Positions 32,909 through 42,839 of a stretch of DNA of 64,000 nt are shown here, piece by piece. Position numbers and translations under genes: made by a program. Below the pieces are notes generated by a model, which was given only the letters and a program-made list of their open reading frames with translations, was not told the origin of the DNA and made no database searches. Source of the DNA: Dokdonella sp. (GTDB lineage: Bacteria > Pseudomonadota > Gammaproteobacteria > Xanthomonadales > Rhodanobacteraceae); the NCBI GenBank assembly GCA_019634795.1, contig JAHCAR010000001.1, forward strand, positions 536,981 through 600,980, given 5' to 3'. The first letter of the stretch is position 1. Each line of letters begins with the position of its first letter.

Positions 32909-35560
32909 TCAGCCGGAATTCTTCTTCAACCAGGCATCGATCTGGGCGAGGCGCTGCTTGCGGATGCCGATGCGGTAGCCGATATCGGCGATCGCCGTCT
33001 CGGTGGCCCGGCGCGAACTCACGGCGACGTGGCGGTCGGCATAGTTCCTGAGCTTTCCGACCATCGCCGGATCGAGCGAGCCGCTGGCCAGGCGCGGGTA
33101 GTAGCGGCTGCTCGAGGTCGTGTCGATCAGCGGTTCGACCTGCTCGCGATGGGCCAGGGCGAAGTCGAAAGCGAGATCGGGATGATGCTCGCTGACCGCG
33201 CTGATCATGGCCGCACTGTTGGTCGCACCGGGCTCTTCGGTCAGGGCGAGGTCGAGCGCGCGCCGTGCCAGGGCCTCGTCGAGGGCGGCGGCCAATTGCA
33301 GGTAGAGGGCATCACGCAGCATCGAGCGCTGCTCGGAGCGGGCCTGCGCACGGAGGCGCTCCCAGGTCGCCTCGTCGGCATGGCTGGCAACGATGTCGAG
33401 CACGGTCTTGTAGAGGGCCGCCGGCAACAGCGCGGGATCGGTCTCGCGTCCGGCCTCGCGGCGGCGCGCTTCGCGGATCACCCCGGCATCGCCGAGCTCG
33501 CCGAGCACCTCGATCAGCCGCGTGCGCAGGATCGCCACGGTCTCGTCTTCGCCGTCCTTCGCATCCCAGCCCAGCGCACGCAATTTCGGCGCCAGCCTGG
33601 CCATTGCGTAGGCACGGAAGCGCGCCTGGCGCTCGGCGTCGCCCCTGTAGTAGCCGTCGATCTCCTGCAAGGTGTCGGCGATACGCTCCCAGACCTTGCC
33701 ATCGGCATCGAACGGGGTCGCCTTGACCAGGTCGAGCACGTCCGCGGCCGGCTGCAGGCCAGCGAGGCCGAGGGCCAGGGCGTCGCCGATCAGGCCGAGC
33801 TGGTCGATCGGCGCGAGTTCGCCGAAACGATCGCGCAGCGCCGCGAATTGCGCCTGTGGGTAATGCGTGCGGTAGTAGCCGCTCTGGCCCGCGTTGAGCA
33901 GGACCGGGGCGCAGCCCGGCAACTGCAGGCTGCCCTTGCCGCCCTCGACCATGCCACGCACCGGCGCCCCGCCGAGCGTGCGCGCGATCACCGGCACGCG
34001 CCAGCGCAAGGCTTTCTTCTGCGGGCGGTCCTTGCTGAATTCGCCCTGGCTCAGGCCCACCGTGCTGCGACCCTCCTTGCAGTCGACCGCGGTGACTTCG
34101 AGCATCGGTACGCCGGGCTGCAGGGTGAAATCGTGCGCGATCGCCAGCACCGGCTGGCCCGCCGCGGCCTCGACCTCGCGCCAGAGATCGTCCGAACGCG
34201 TGTTCGCATAGGCATGCGCCTTCATGTAGCGACGCACCCCGTCGCGCCAGGCATCGGCGCCAACGTAGCCTTCGAGCATGGCGATCACGGCGGCACCCTT
34301 CGAATAGGTGATCGCATCGAAAGCCTGGCTGGCCTGTTCGACCGTGGCCACGTGCTGCACCACCGGGTGCGTGCTGGCCACCGCATCGAGGGCCATCGCG
34401 CGCTCGCGCGATTCGACCCTGCGCAGGTTCGCCTTCCAGCCGGGGTGCAGCTTTTCGGTGGTGCGCGCGGCCATCCAGGTGGCGAAACCCTCGTTGAGCC
34501 AGAGGTCGTCCCACCACTGCATCGTGACCAGGTTACCGAACCACTGGTGGGCGATTTCATGCGCGGCGGTACCGAAAATGCGCTGGCGATCGGCTTCGGT
34601 CGAAATGCCCGGGTCGAGCAGCAGACCGCGCTCGAAGGTGAAGATCGCACCCCAGTTTTCCATCGCGCCGAAGAACTGGCTGCGCCCCGGAGCGGCGATG
34701 TTGTCGAGCTTCGGCAACGGATACGGCACGCCGAAGTAGTCGTTGTACTCACGCAGCACCGTGCCCGAGGAATCGAGTGCGAACTGCGCCTGCGCGGTCA
34801 GGCCCTTCTGCGTGATCACGCCAAGCTCGACGCCTTCGGCACTTGCCGTCGCCCGCTCGAAGTCGCCGAGGCCGAAGAACAGCAGGTAGGTCGACATCCG
34901 CGGCGAAGTCGCGAAGCGCACGCGCTTCCTGCCGTCGCCGAGATCTTCGCTCTCGCTGACCGGCATGTTGCCGACCGCCATCTGCGCCGCCGGCACGACC
35001 GCGGCGAGGTCGAAGGTCGCCTTGTAGGCCGGTTCGTCCCAGCTTGGAACGAACCTGCGTGCATCGGAATTCTCGAACTGCGTGTAGAGCGCGCGTCGCG
35101 CGCCATCCGCGGTGACGTAGTCGAGGGCGAACAGGCCGTTGGCCTGGGTGCCGATGCGGCCGCTGTAGGCCAGGCTCAGCCGGTAGCTGCCGGCGGCCAG
35201 GGTTTCGGGAAACGTGAAGCTCGCGGTCTGCGCCGCGGCATCGACACTGATCTTCGGATCGCGGTAGACGCGCTTCTGCATTGTCGAGTGCAGGTTGGCC
35301 GACGAGAACTTCAGGTCGACCGCATTCAGGGTGATGCGGTCGGTCGGCTCGAGCACCTCGAGCGCAATCGAGACCTTGCCATCGAATTCGAGCGACTGTG
35401 CGTGCGGCTCGATCTCGATTTCGTAGTGCAGTGGGCGCACGTCGCGCGGCAGCTGGGTCGGCGCCGTCGCGTCGGCGACCGGCAGCGGCGCGCTCGCCGC
35501 CTGCGCTAACGCGACAGCGAAGAAGATGAGGGCGGATACGGCGGTGAGGATCGAACGCAT
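32909..35560 (-). CDS. M1-family metalloaminopeptidase, exported
   Basis: Zinc aminopeptidase of 883 residues. The N-terminal signal peptide is MRSILTAVSALIFFAVALAQAASA. The M1 exopeptidase motif GAMEN is at 298-302, and the zinc site HEIAHQW..E has His334, Glu335, His338 and Glu357 (WLNEGFATWM). A C-terminal ERAP1-like helical domain follows (about 560-880). It probably trims peptides in the periplasm. The ATG at 35560 is chosen because it gives the signal peptide; the open frame runs 52 codons further without likeness to a leader. The 204-base gap upstream shows nothing recognisable. Confidence 0.93.
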   Translation of the reverse strand: MRSILTAVSALIFFAVALAQAASAPLPVADATAPTQLPRDVRPLHYEIEIEPHAQSLEFDGKVSIALEVLEPTDRITLNAVDLKFSSANLHSTMQKRVYRDPKISVDAAAQTASFTFPETLAAGSYRLSLAYSGRIGTQANGLFALDYVTADGARRALYTQFENSDARRFVPSWDEPAYKATFDLAAVVPAAQMAVGNMPVSESEDLGDGRKRVRFATSPRMSTYLLFFGLGDFERATASAEGVELGVITQKGLTAQAQFALDSSGTVLREYNDYFGVPYPLPKLDNIAAPGRSQFFGAMENWGAIFTFERGLLLDPGISTEADRQRIFGTAAHEIAHQWFGNLVTMQWWDDLWLNEGFATWMAARTTEKLHPGWKANLRRVESRERAMALDAVASTHPVVQHVATVEQASQAFDAITYSKGAAVIAMLEGYVGADAWRDGVRRYMKAHAYANTRSDDLWREVEAAAGQPVLAIAHDFTLQPGVPMLEVTAVDCKEGRSTVGLSQGEFSKDRPQKKALRWRVPVIARTLGGAPVRGMVEGGKGSLQLPGCAPVLLNAGQSGYYRTHYPQAQFAALRDRFGELAPIDQLGLIGDALALGLAGLQPAADVLDLVKATPFDADGKVWERIADTLQEIDGYYRGDAERQARFRAYAMARLAPKLRALGWDAKDGEDETVAILRTRLIEVLGELGDAGVIREARRREAGRETDPALLPAALYKTVLDIVASHADEATWERLRAQARSEQRSMLRDALYLQLAAALDEALARRALDLALTEEPGATNSAAMISAVSEHHPDLAFDFALAHREQVEPLIDTTSSSRYYPRLASGSLDPAMVGKLRNYADRHVAVSSRRATETAIADIGYRIGIRKQRLAQIDAWLKKNSG

Positions 35561-35764
35561 GCGGATTCCCGAAACAGGTCGTCGATGAAGGACACGATGG
35601 GCGTGCCGGGGGACGGCCGGCCAAGCGACCAACCGGATCGCGGCGTTCCCCGTGCCACGCGAAAGGACCGCCGATGCTGGTTGGGCCAGCCTGGGGGTAC
35701 CAGCGCCAGAAGTCATGGCCGGGACGTTTCACCACGACGGCCGCGCCACCGCGCTCAATACCCG

Positions 35765-36031
35765 CTAGCGCGTGTAGAAGCCCTGCAGGGCCTGCTCCTC
35801 GAGATCCTCGCGCACCACTTCGTCGACGCGCGCGCCGATCGGGCCGTGATGCAGCCACTGTTCGAGCTGGTGCAGGGCCTCGGGGCTGCCTTCGGCCAGC
35901 ACTTCGACGCGGCCGTCACGCAGGTTGCGCGCGTGCCCGTTGATCCTCAGGCGAACGGCCTGGGCGCGCGTGCCGGCGCGGAACGAAACGCCCTGGACAT
36001 GGCCGGAAACGTGGAAGCGCGCGCAGGCCAT
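35765..36031 (-). CDS. acyP: Acylphosphatase
   Basis: Small cytoplasmic hydrolase of acyl phosphates, 88 residues, standard length. The two active-site residues of the family are visible: Arg18 in HVQGVSFRAGTRAQA and Asn36 in GHARNLRDGRVEVLAEG. It starts 6 bases after the stop of the thioredoxin-like gene, so it is the last gene of a yihY - thioredoxin-like - acyP operon. Confidence 0.95.
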   Translation of the reverse strand: MACARFHVSGHVQGVSFRAGTRAQAVRLRINGHARNLRDGRVEVLAEGSPEALHQLEQWLHHGPIGARVDEVVREDLEEQALQGFYTR

Positions 36032-36037
36032 CGCGAC

Positions 36038-36535
36038 TCAGGGGTGCTTCGCCGGCTTCGCCGCGGCGATCGCCCCAGCGAGGTCCCTGTCCTTGATCGG
36101 ACCGAGGAAGTGCCGGGCGACGGTTCCGTCAGGCGCGATCAGATAGGTGGTCGGCAGGCCGCGTGGCGTATCAAAATCCTGCGGCGGCTCGTTGACGTCG
36201 ACCTGGGCGACCGCATAGCTGACCGGATGCTGCTCGAGGAAAGCGATGATTTCCTGCCGATCGGTATCCTCGTAGGCGAGGCCGATGCCGACCACGTCCT
36301 CGCGCTCCTTGATGAAGGCCGACAGCTCGGGCATCTCGGCGATGCACGGCGCGCACCAGGTCGCCCAGAAATTGACCACGACCCATTTGCCGCGCTGGCT
36401 GGCCAGGTCGAACGTCTTGCCGTCGAGCGTGTCGACCTCGAGGGTCGGCTGGCGGGCCGCTTCGGCGTCGGCTGCGAGCGCTGTCGCATTGACGGCGAGC
36501 AGGCAGGCCAGGAACAGGCAATGGCGCAGGTTCAT
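36038..36535 (-). CDS. TlpA/ResA-family thioredoxin-like periplasmic protein
   Basis: Exported thiol-disulfide protein of 165 residues. A signal peptide (MNLRHCLFLACLLAVNATALA) is followed by a thioredoxin fold with active site WATWCAPC (Cys61, Cys64) and the cis-proline region GLPTTYLIAPDG. This is the TlpA/ResA/DsbE group, usually reductants for cytochrome c maturation or other periplasmic thiols; the precise partner is unknown. The ATG at 36535 overlaps the yihY stop (ATGA), so the gene is translationally coupled to yihY and followed closely by acyP. Confidence 0.9.
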   Translation of the reverse strand: MNLRHCLFLACLLAVNATALAADAEAARQPTLEVDTLDGKTFDLASQRGKWVVVNFWATWCAPCIAEMPELSAFIKEREDVVGIGLAYEDTDRQEIIAFLEQHPVSYAVAQVDVNEPPQDFDTPRGLPTTYLIAPDGTVARHFLGPIKDRDLAGAIAAAKPAKHP

Positions 36536-37827
36536 TGGGCGTTTTCGTCCGGGTCTGGAGGAGCGAGTTCGGCTTGCGCCAGCGGCACCGTGATCAGCGA
36601 GGCCAGTGGCAGATCGAGGCGCTCGTGCAGCAGCGCGGCCAGTTCCCGCAACGGACTGCGGCCGTGTTCGGCCATGGTCTGCCCCGGCAATGGCGTGTTC
36701 TCGACCGGCAAACGGTAATCGCCCTCGCGATAGAGGTCCAGCAGGGTCACCCTGGACAGGTCGCGGGCGAGGATCCACTCGCCCATCTCCGAGCGCCGGA
36801 TCACCGACATCTCGCAGAGATCGCCGAGGTAGCGCTGCAACAGGTCATCGGTCAGATAGGGCTCGTTCTCGAGCAGCTGGGCGCTGTGCAGGCCGCGCCC
36901 GTCGCGATGCGCCGCAGCGAGCTGGCCGAGCACGTGCAGCATGCCGGCCAGTTCCTGGTCGCGCGAGATGCGCTCGCTGGCCGGGCGGTAGTCGAACGAA
37001 CTGAGCGAGGCCGTGATCGAGGCGCCGAGCAGGACGATGATCCACGACAGGTACATCCAGAGGAAGAAGATCGGCACGATCGACAGCGCCCCGTAGACCT
37101 GCTGGTAGGTGGCCAGGGTGCCGGCGTACCAGGCGAAACCGTGCTTGGCCAGTTCGAACAGGACCGCGGCGATCAGGCCGCCGATCGCCGCGTCGCTGAA
37201 GCGCACGCTGCGGTTCGGAATGACCATGAAGCCGGTGATCAGGGCGGTCCAGACGATCAGGAACGGCAACGCAGCCAGCACCCGCGTCTTGATCGAGAAC
37301 TGGGTCGCCGCAGCATCGATGAACGGCAGCGCGACCAGGTAGGAGCTGATCGCCAGCGCCGCCACCAGCAGCATCGGGCCGAGGCTCAGCGCGGTCCAGT
37401 AGATGACGAAGCGCGAAGCGGGCCCGCGATTGGCCTTGACCCGCCAGATCCGGTTGAAGGCGTCCTCGATGCTCATCATCAGCGAGATCGCGCTGAACAC
37501 GAGGACCAGCACGCCGATCGTCGTGGCCTTGCTCGCATTCGCGGCGAACTCGGTCAGGTAGCTCTGCACGGTGTCGCCGGCGGCCGGCACGAAATTGTTG
37601 AACACCCACACGGTCAGCTTGTCGCGCCATTCCTCGAACACCGGGAACGCAGCGAGGATGCCGAGGATCGCCGCAGTCAGCGGGACCAGCGCGAACAGGG
37701 TCGTGAAGGCCAGCGCACCGGCGGTCTGCAGGCAGCGGTCCTCGAGAAAGCGCTGCCAGGTGAACTCGAGGAAGGCGAGGCTGCGCTCGCGCGTGAGTCG
37801 GGACGTGGCAAACTTCGGGATGGCCAT
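36532..37827 (-). CDS. yihY: YihY/BrkB-family inner-membrane protein
   Basis: Polytopic protein of 431 residues, family UPF0761/YihY (formerly mis-called RNase BN). About six membrane segments lie in residues 40-285, including QTAGALAFTTLFALVPLTAA near the N-terminus and the conserved GALSIVPIFFLWMYLSWIIVLLGA. The remaining 140 residues form a soluble C-terminal domain, ending Pro/Asp-rich. Function is not established for the family. First gene of an operon with the thioredoxin-like gene and acyP; divergent from wrbA with 72 bases between. Confidence 0.93.
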   Translation of the reverse strand: MAIPKFATSRLTRERSLAFLEFTWQRFLEDRCLQTAGALAFTTLFALVPLTAAILGILAAFPVFEEWRDKLTVWVFNNFVPAAGDTVQSYLTEFAANASKATTIGVLVLVFSAISLMMSIEDAFNRIWRVKANRGPASRFVIYWTALSLGPMLLVAALAISSYLVALPFIDAAATQFSIKTRVLAALPFLIVWTALITGFMVIPNRSVRFSDAAIGGLIAAVLFELAKHGFAWYAGTLATYQQVYGALSIVPIFFLWMYLSWIIVLLGASITASLSSFDYRPASERISRDQELAGMLHVLGQLAAAHRDGRGLHSAQLLENEPYLTDDLLQRYLGDLCEMSVIRRSEMGEWILARDLSRVTLLDLYREGDYRLPVENTPLPGQTMAEHGRSPLRELAALLHERLDLPLASLITVPLAQAELAPPDPDENAQ

Positions 37828-37899
37828 CCGGCGAGGTTAGCCTAAGCGCCCTGTCCGGCCAATCCGGCCGCCTATGGCCGCCGAGGAAAACGAGCATCC

Positions 37900-38499
37900 A
37901 TGAGTGAAGTGCTGATCCTGTACTACAGCCGCACCGGCAAGGTCGCCCAACTGGCGCGCCTGGTCGCCCGCGGCGTCGAGGAAGTGCCCGGCATGCGGGC
38001 GCGCCTACGCACCGTGCCGCCGGTGGCGCCGGTTACCGAAACCACGGCACCGCCAGTACCCGAGGAAGGCGCGCCCTACGTCACGGCCGAGGACCTGCGC
38101 GAATGCTCGGCCCTGATCCTCGGCAGCCCGACCCGCTTCGGCAACATGGCGGCGCCGCTCAAGCACTTCATCGACGGCCTCGGCGCGGAATGGGCCTCGG
38201 GCACTCTCGTCGGCAAACCGGCCGGCGTGTTCACGTCGACCAGCACCATGCACGGCGGCCAGGAAAGCACCCTGCTGTCGATGATGCTGCCGCTGCTGCA
38301 CCATGGCCTGCTGCTGGTCGGCCTCCCGTTCACCGAGGCCGCGCTGAACAGGACCGTCTCGGGCGGCACGCCGTACGGGGCCAGCCATGTCGCCGGCAGC
38401 AGCGGCGACAACCCGTTCAGCGAGGACGAAAAGACCCTGGCCCGCAGCCTCGGCCGCCGCGTCGCCGATATCAGCGCCCGCCTGGCAGCCGGCGCATGA
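37900..38499 (+). CDS. wrbA: WrbA, NAD(P)H:quinone oxidoreductase
   Basis: Flavodoxin-like FMN enzyme that reduces quinones by two electrons, limiting redox cycling. 199 residues. FMN phosphate loop ILYYSRTGKVAQLA (about 5-18), SPTRFGNMAAPLKHFIDGLG (about 75-94), and STSTMHGGQESTLLSMMLPLLHHG, all WrbA hallmarks, with GGTPYGASHVAG near the C-terminus. Its TGA overlaps the start of the next gene, a DUF2069 membrane protein; this pairing is common in Lysobacterales. Confidence 0.95.
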   Translation: MSEVLILYYSRTGKVAQLARLVARGVEEVPGMRARLRTVPPVAPVTETTAPPVPEEGAPYVTAEDLRECSALILGSPTRFGNMAAPLKHFIDGLGAEWASGTLVGKPAGVFTSTSTMHGGQESTLLSMMLPLLHHGLLLVGLPFTEAALNRTVSGGTPYGASHVAGSSGDNPFSEDEKTLARSLGRRVADISARLAAGA

Positions 38500-38834
38500 C
38501 GCCGCTGCGCTGGGGATACCTGGCCTGGGCGGCCCTGCTCGTGCTGCAGCCGCTCTGGCACGGCTGGCTCGCGCCGCCGGCCAACGGCCGCATCGGCCTG
38601 GCCCTGCTGCTGACCGTGCCGCCGCTGCTGTTGCCGCTGCTGGCCCTGCGTCGCGGCGGCCGCCGTGCCCTGCTCTGGGTCGGCATCGTCAGTCTCGGCT
38701 ACTTCGTGCACGGTGTCGTCGCGGCCTGGGCCGAGCCGGGCATGCGCACGCCGGCCCTGGTCGAAGTCGCCCTCTGCGTGATCCTGATCGGCACGCTCGG
38801 CTGGATCGCGCGCAGCGGCAAGGCCAGAGGGTGA
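38496..38834 (+). CDS. DUF2069 small inner-membrane protein
   Basis: 112 residues with about four hydrophobic helices (GYLAWAALLVLQPLWHGWL, IGLALLLTVPPLLLPLLALRRGGR, LLWVGIVSLGYFVHGVVAAWA, LVEVALCVILIGTLGWIARS), fitting family DUF2069, whose function is unknown. The ATG at 38496 overlaps the wrbA stop by 4 bases, so the two are coupled. Converges on the LysR gene, whose stop is 10 bases away. Confidence 0.85.
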   Translation: MTPLRWGYLAWAALLVLQPLWHGWLAPPANGRIGLALLLTVPPLLLPLLALRRGGRRALLWVGIVSLGYFVHGVVAAWAEPGMRTPALVEVALCVILIGTLGWIARSGKARG

Positions 38835-38844
38835 ACCGCGCCGC

Positions 38845-39789
38845 TCAGGCCACGCGCAGGCGCTCGGCGAGGAAGTCGACCATCGCACGCACCCCGGGCA
38901 GCAAGCCGCGCCGGGTCGGATAGACGAAGTGGAAGATGCCTTCGGGCATCGACCAGTCGGGCAGGATCTCGATCAGTTCGCCGCGCGCGATCGCCGCCGC
39001 GGCAGTCATGTCGGGGACCAGGGCCACGCCGATACCGCGCACGGCAGCATTGACCAGCACCGGAAAGCTGCCGCAGACGAGGCGCGGCTGCATGCGCACC
39101 TGCTCGCGTTCGCCGGCCGGACCGGCCAGATCGAGAGCCTGCAGACCATCGAGCTCGCGCATCGACAGCAAAGGCAGCGGCGCGAGTTCCTGCGGCGATC
39201 GCGGCGTGCCGTGGTGTTCGAGGAACCCGGGGCTGGCGACCAGGATCACCCGCGATTGTCCGATCGTGCGCAGGACCAGGGTCGCGTCGGTATCGATCAC
39301 GTTGCGCACGCGGATTGCGATGTCGAAGGCCTCGCCGATCAGGTCGACGCGGCGATCGCTGACCAGCAGGCGCACCTGCATCTTCGGATAGCGGGCGAGG
39401 AACTCGGGCACGAGCTCGGCCATGACCGTCGGCGCCAGCGAGATCGGGCAGCTCAGGCGGATCCACCCGCACGGTTCGCTGCGCAGTTCCTCGACCACGT
39501 CGCGGGCCGCCTCGGCCTGCTCGATCATTGCCTTGCAGTGGGCCAGGAAGCGTTCGCCGACGTCGGTGACGACGAAACGGCGCGTGGTCCGCTGCAGCAG
39601 GCGCACGCCGAGCCGTTCCTCGAGTTTGGCCACGCGGTTGCTGAGGCGCGACTTGGGCACGCCGAGGGCACGCCCCGCGGCCGAAAAACCGCCGTGTTCG
39701 ACCACCTCGACGAAGAAGCGCAAGTCATTGAGATCGCTGAGCGGATCGCCGTCCAGTCGCATCATCGTTCTCCTCAGTGAACGAACCAT
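38845..39789 (-). CDS. LysR-family transcriptional regulator
   Basis: 314 residues. The N-terminal winged HTH (about 18-76: LNDLRFFVEVVEHGGFSAAGRALGVPKSRLSNRVAKLEERLG) is followed by a periplasmic-binding-type effector domain (about 100-305). It resembles the subgroup paired with quinone or azo reductases. It is divergent from the azoreductase gene with 86 bases between, which is the classic arrangement for a LysR regulator and its target. The inducer is unknown, perhaps a quinone or electrophile (inference). Confidence 0.92.
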   Translation of the reverse strand: MVRSLRRTMMRLDGDPLSDLNDLRFFVEVVEHGGFSAAGRALGVPKSRLSNRVAKLEERLGVRLLQRTTRRFVVTDVGERFLAHCKAMIEQAEAARDVVEELRSEPCGWIRLSCPISLAPTVMAELVPEFLARYPKMQVRLLVSDRRVDLIGEAFDIAIRVRNVIDTDATLVLRTIGQSRVILVASPGFLEHHGTPRSPQELAPLPLLSMRELDGLQALDLAGPAGEREQVRMQPRLVCGSFPVLVNAAVRGIGVALVPDMTAAAAIARGELIEILPDWSMPEGIFHFVYPTRRGLLPGVRAMVDFLAERLRVA

Positions 39790-39875
39790 TCCATTTTCGG
39801 CTACTTATCGCCCGATTGTACAGGCCATAGTCTCTTTGCACCGCTGGCCACGCCAGCCTTCAAGCCGAGATTCCC

Positions 39876-40460
39876 ATGAAACTGATCCATCTCGATTCGA
39901 GCGCCCTCGGTGCCCATTCGGTTTCGCGCGAACTGACCGCCGCGATCGTTGACGACTATCGCCGCGCCAATCCGGGCCTGCAGGTGCACTACCACGACCT
40001 CGTCGCCGATCCGCTGCCGCACTGGACCCCGGTCGCCGACGCCGACAACCCGGCGGTCGCCCGCGGTGGCGAACTGCTCGATGAATTCCTCGCCGCCGAC
40101 GTCGTCGTCATCGGTGCGCCGATGTACAACTTCAGCATCCCGAGCCAGCTCAAGGCCTGGATCGACCGCGTCGCCGTCGCCGGCAAGACCTTCCGTTACG
40201 GCGAGAACGGGCCCGAAGGCCTGGCCGGTGGCAAGAAGCTGATCATCGCCTCCTCGCGTGGCGGCGTGTACAGCGCCGGTTCGCCGGCCGCAGGCATGGA
40301 TTTCCAGGAAACCTACCTGCGCGGCGTGTTCGGCTTCCTCGGCATCACCGACATCGAGGTGGTCCGCGCCGAAGGCGTCAACATGAGCGCCGAGCACAAG
40401 CAGAAGGCGATCGATGCGGCGCGCGCCACGATCGGAAACGAGCAACGCAAGGCGGCCTGA
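39876..40460 (+). CDS. azoR: AzoR, FMN-dependent NADH azoreductase
   Basis: Flavodoxin-fold NADH:quinone/azo oxidoreductase of 194 residues. It starts [21 protein letters not shown] (FMN phosphate loop), has [42 protein letters not shown] at about 80-120, the typical AzoR signature, and SRGGVYS. It likely detoxifies quinones. Divergent from the LysR regulator that probably controls it. Confidence 0.94.
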   Translation: MKLIHLDSSALGAHSVSRELTAAIVDDYRRANPGLQVHYHDLVADPLPHWTPVADADNPAVARGGELLDEFLAADVVVIGAPMYNFSIPSQLKAWIDRVAVAGKTFRYGENGPEGLAGGKKLIIASSRGGVYSAGSPAAGMDFQETYLRGVFGFLGITDIEVVRAEGVNMSAEHKQKAIDAARATIGNEQRKAA

Positions 40461-40469
40461 ACGCATCCG

Positions 40470-40493
40470 CCGGTCTCCCGCACGGGAGACCGG
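40470..40493. terminator. Hairpin after azoR
   Basis: CCGGTCTCCCG (40470-40480) pairs with 40483-40493 around CA. It starts 10 bases past the azoR stop, before the acyl-CoA dehydrogenase gene. There is no T-run, so it may terminate weakly or only protect the 3' end. Confidence 0.45.
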
Positions 40494-40526
40494 AAGGCCC
40501 GGCGGGCGGGGTCTATAATCCCGCCC

Positions 40527-42206
40527 ATGAGCCACCCGCGCGCGCCCGACCTCGACAACCAGTACCGCAGCGACCGCGTCCTGCAGACCTGGCTGCAGCA
40601 GCATTTGCCTGTCGCCGTGCGCGAGGCGATCGAGGCCGACCTCGACGCCCTCGGCGCGCAGGCCGTGCAGGCCTGGCAGGACGCGCGTTCGCGGACGCCG
40701 CAGAAGCCGCTGCTGACCCAGTGGGATGCCTGGGGCGAACGCATCGATCGGATCGAATCGACTTCGGTCTGGCAGCAGGGTCCGGCCATGGCCGCGCGCT
40801 ATGCCCTGGTCGCGGCCGGGCACGATCCGCAGCACGGTGAGTTCGCCCGCTGCGACCAGTTCCTGCGCGTCTACCTGCACCACATCGCCAGCGAATTCCA
40901 CACCTGCCCGCTGGCCATGACCGATGGCGCCGCGACCGCGCTCAAGGCCTCGGGCAACCGCGCGCTGATCGAGCGCGCGCTGCCGCGCCTGACCGCACGC
41001 GACCCCGGCCAACTATGGTTGTCCGGTCAGTGGATGACCGAACTGATGGGCGGTTCCGACGTCGGCAACAGCGAGACCGAGGCGCGCCGAGACGAACTGG
41101 GCCAGTGGCGCCTGTACGGGCGCAAGTGGTTCACCTCGGCCGTGATTGGCGAGATGGCGCTGACCCTGGCGCGGCCGCAGGGCGCCGCCGAGGGCGCCGA
41201 CGCGCTGGCCATGTTCTATCTCGAAACGCGTGATGCCGAAGGTCGCTGGAACGGCATCCTCGTCGATCGCCTCAAGGACAAGCTCGGCACGCACGAACTG
41301 CCGACCGCCGAAATCCACCTCGACGGTGCGCTGGCGACGCCGGTCGGCGGTCTCGATCACGGCGTGCGCCTGATCGCGCCGATGCTCAACGTCACGCGCA
41401 CCTGGAACGCGGTCTGCGCGCTGGCCACGATGCGCCGCTGCATCGCCCTCGCTACCGCCTATGCGCGCCAGCGCGAAGCGTTCGGCCGGCCGCTGATCGA
41501 ACACCCACTGCATGTCGCTACCCTGGCCGACATGCAGGCCGAGTTCGAAGTCGCGTTCCAGCTCGTCATGCACGTGACCCACCTGCTCGGGCGCGGCGAA
41601 CATGGCCTGGCCAGTGCGCGCGAAAGCGCCCTGCTGCGCCTGCTCACGCCGCTGGCCAAGCTCTGGACCGGCAAGCTCGCCGTGCGCATCGCCTCGGAAA
41701 CCTGCGAGGCCTTCGGCGGCGCCGGCTATATCGAGAACACCGGCATTCCGCAGTTGCTGCGCGATGCCCAGGTCTATCCGATCTGGGAGGGCACGACCAA
41801 CGTGCTCTCGCTCGATACGCTGCGGGCGATTTCCAGTGTCGGCTCCGAGCCGCTGCTCGAAGCGGCCGCCGCCCTGCTCGACGAAGCCGATGCCAGCGAC
41901 GCCGCGGCGCGCATGGAATGGCCGCTGCGCGAAATCCGCGCCGCCCTCGTCAGGATCCGCGAATGGTTGCCGCGCCAGGCCGCCAACAAGGAAGCCATGC
42001 AGGCCGGCGCGCGCGGACTCGCGATGAGCCTGGCCCGAAGCTTTGCCGCCGCTCTGGCCTGCCGCAACGCAACGCGCGCCGTGGCCGGGCACATCGATCC
42101 GCGCGCGACGCAGGCGCTGACGCGCTTCATCGCACCGGGCCTGACCGAGCTGCGCCCCTTCGATCCGAGCCGGGCCATCGACCTGCTCGATCCTGCCTCC
42201 CGTTGA
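40527..42206 (+). CDS. AidB-like acyl-CoA dehydrogenase
   Basis: FAD flavoprotein of 559 residues, longer than classic acyl-CoA dehydrogenases (about 380) and matching the AidB/DndE-like clade. Landmarks: [36 protein letters not shown] (the AidB version of the TEPxxGSD loop), [19 protein letters not shown], and [36 protein letters not shown]. coli AidB is induced by alkylation stress and binds DNA; whether this one does is unknown. No beta-oxidation partner genes adjoin it. The start lies 66 bases after azoR. Confidence 0.9.
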   Translation: MSHPRAPDLDNQYRSDRVLQTWLQQHLPVAVREAIEADLDALGAQAVQAWQDARSRTPQKPLLTQWDAWGERIDRIESTSVWQQGPAMAARYALVAAGHDPQHGEFARCDQFLRVYLHHIASEFHTCPLAMTDGAATALKASGNRALIERALPRLTARDPGQLWLSGQWMTELMGGSDVGNSETEARRDELGQWRLYGRKWFTSAVIGEMALTLARPQGAAEGADALAMFYLETRDAEGRWNGILVDRLKDKLGTHELPTAEIHLDGALATPVGGLDHGVRLIAPMLNVTRTWNAVCALATMRRCIALATAYARQREAFGRPLIEHPLHVATLADMQAEFEVAFQLVMHVTHLLGRGEHGLASARESALLRLLTPLAKLWTGKLAVRIASETCEAFGGAGYIENTGIPQLLRDAQVYPIWEGTTNVLSLDTLRAISSVGSEPLLEAAAALLDEADASDAAARMEWPLREIRAALVRIREWLPRQAANKEAMQAGARGLAMSLARSFAAALACRNATRAVAGHIDPRATQALTRFIAPGLTELRPFDPSRAIDLLDPASR

Positions 42207-42233
42207 ATCCCGATTTTCCAAGGACTCCTCCCC

Positions 42234-42722
42234 ATGCAGCACCTCTCCATCGTCACCACCGGCGGCACCATCGACAAGATCTATTTCGACGACAAGTCGG
42301 CCTATGAAATCGGTGATCCGCAGATCGGCAAGATCCTCGAGGCGCTCGGCGTCGCCTTCACCTTCGACGTGCTGCCGGCCCTGCGCAAGGACAGCCTGCA
42401 CCTAGACGAATCCGACCGCGACCTGCTGCGCCGCCTGATCGAGGCGCAGCCGCATCGTCACGTGCTGGTCACCCACGGCACCGACACCATGGTCGAGACC
42501 GCCGCCGTGCTGAAGGACATCGAGGGCAAGGTCATCGTCCTGACCGGCGCCCTCAATCCGGCCCGCTTCCAGGGCTCCGATGCGGTCTTCAACATCGGCT
42601 GCGCAGTCGGCGCCGTGCAGACCCTGCCGGACGGCGTCTACATCGCCATGAACGGACGCATCTGGAACCCGGCCCACGTGCGCAAGAATCGCGACGCGAA
42701 CCGCTTCGAGTCGATCAGCTGA
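42234..42722 (+). CDS. Asparaginase-like protein, N-terminal domain only
   Basis: 162 residues resembling only the N-terminal domain of type L-asparaginases (normally about 330). The catalytic threonines are present: TTGGTIDK (Thr12) and HGTDTMVETA (81-90, Thr83, Asp84). FQGSDAVFNIGCAVGAVQ also fits the domain end. It then stops after an intact C-terminus (IWNPAHVRKNRDANRFESIS), so it looks like a natural single-domain form rather than a truncation. Substrate and activity are unproven. It follows the acyl-CoA dehydrogenase gene by 27 bases, likely the same transcript. Confidence 0.85.
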   Translation: MQHLSIVTTGGTIDKIYFDDKSAYEIGDPQIGKILEALGVAFTFDVLPALRKDSLHLDESDRDLLRRLIEAQPHRHVLVTHGTDTMVETAAVLKDIEGKVIVLTGALNPARFQGSDAVFNIGCAVGAVQTLPDGVYIAMNGRIWNPAHVRKNRDANRFESIS

Positions 42723-42839
42723 AGAGACGCCGGCTCCGGTCTGTTCGCAGCGTTGCGACCTCGGTTCGCCGTGCAACGCTGCACCGCAAGAACCGGAAAA
42801 GTGAACCATCGCCTAACCGGAACCCAGCGGACTCGCAAA

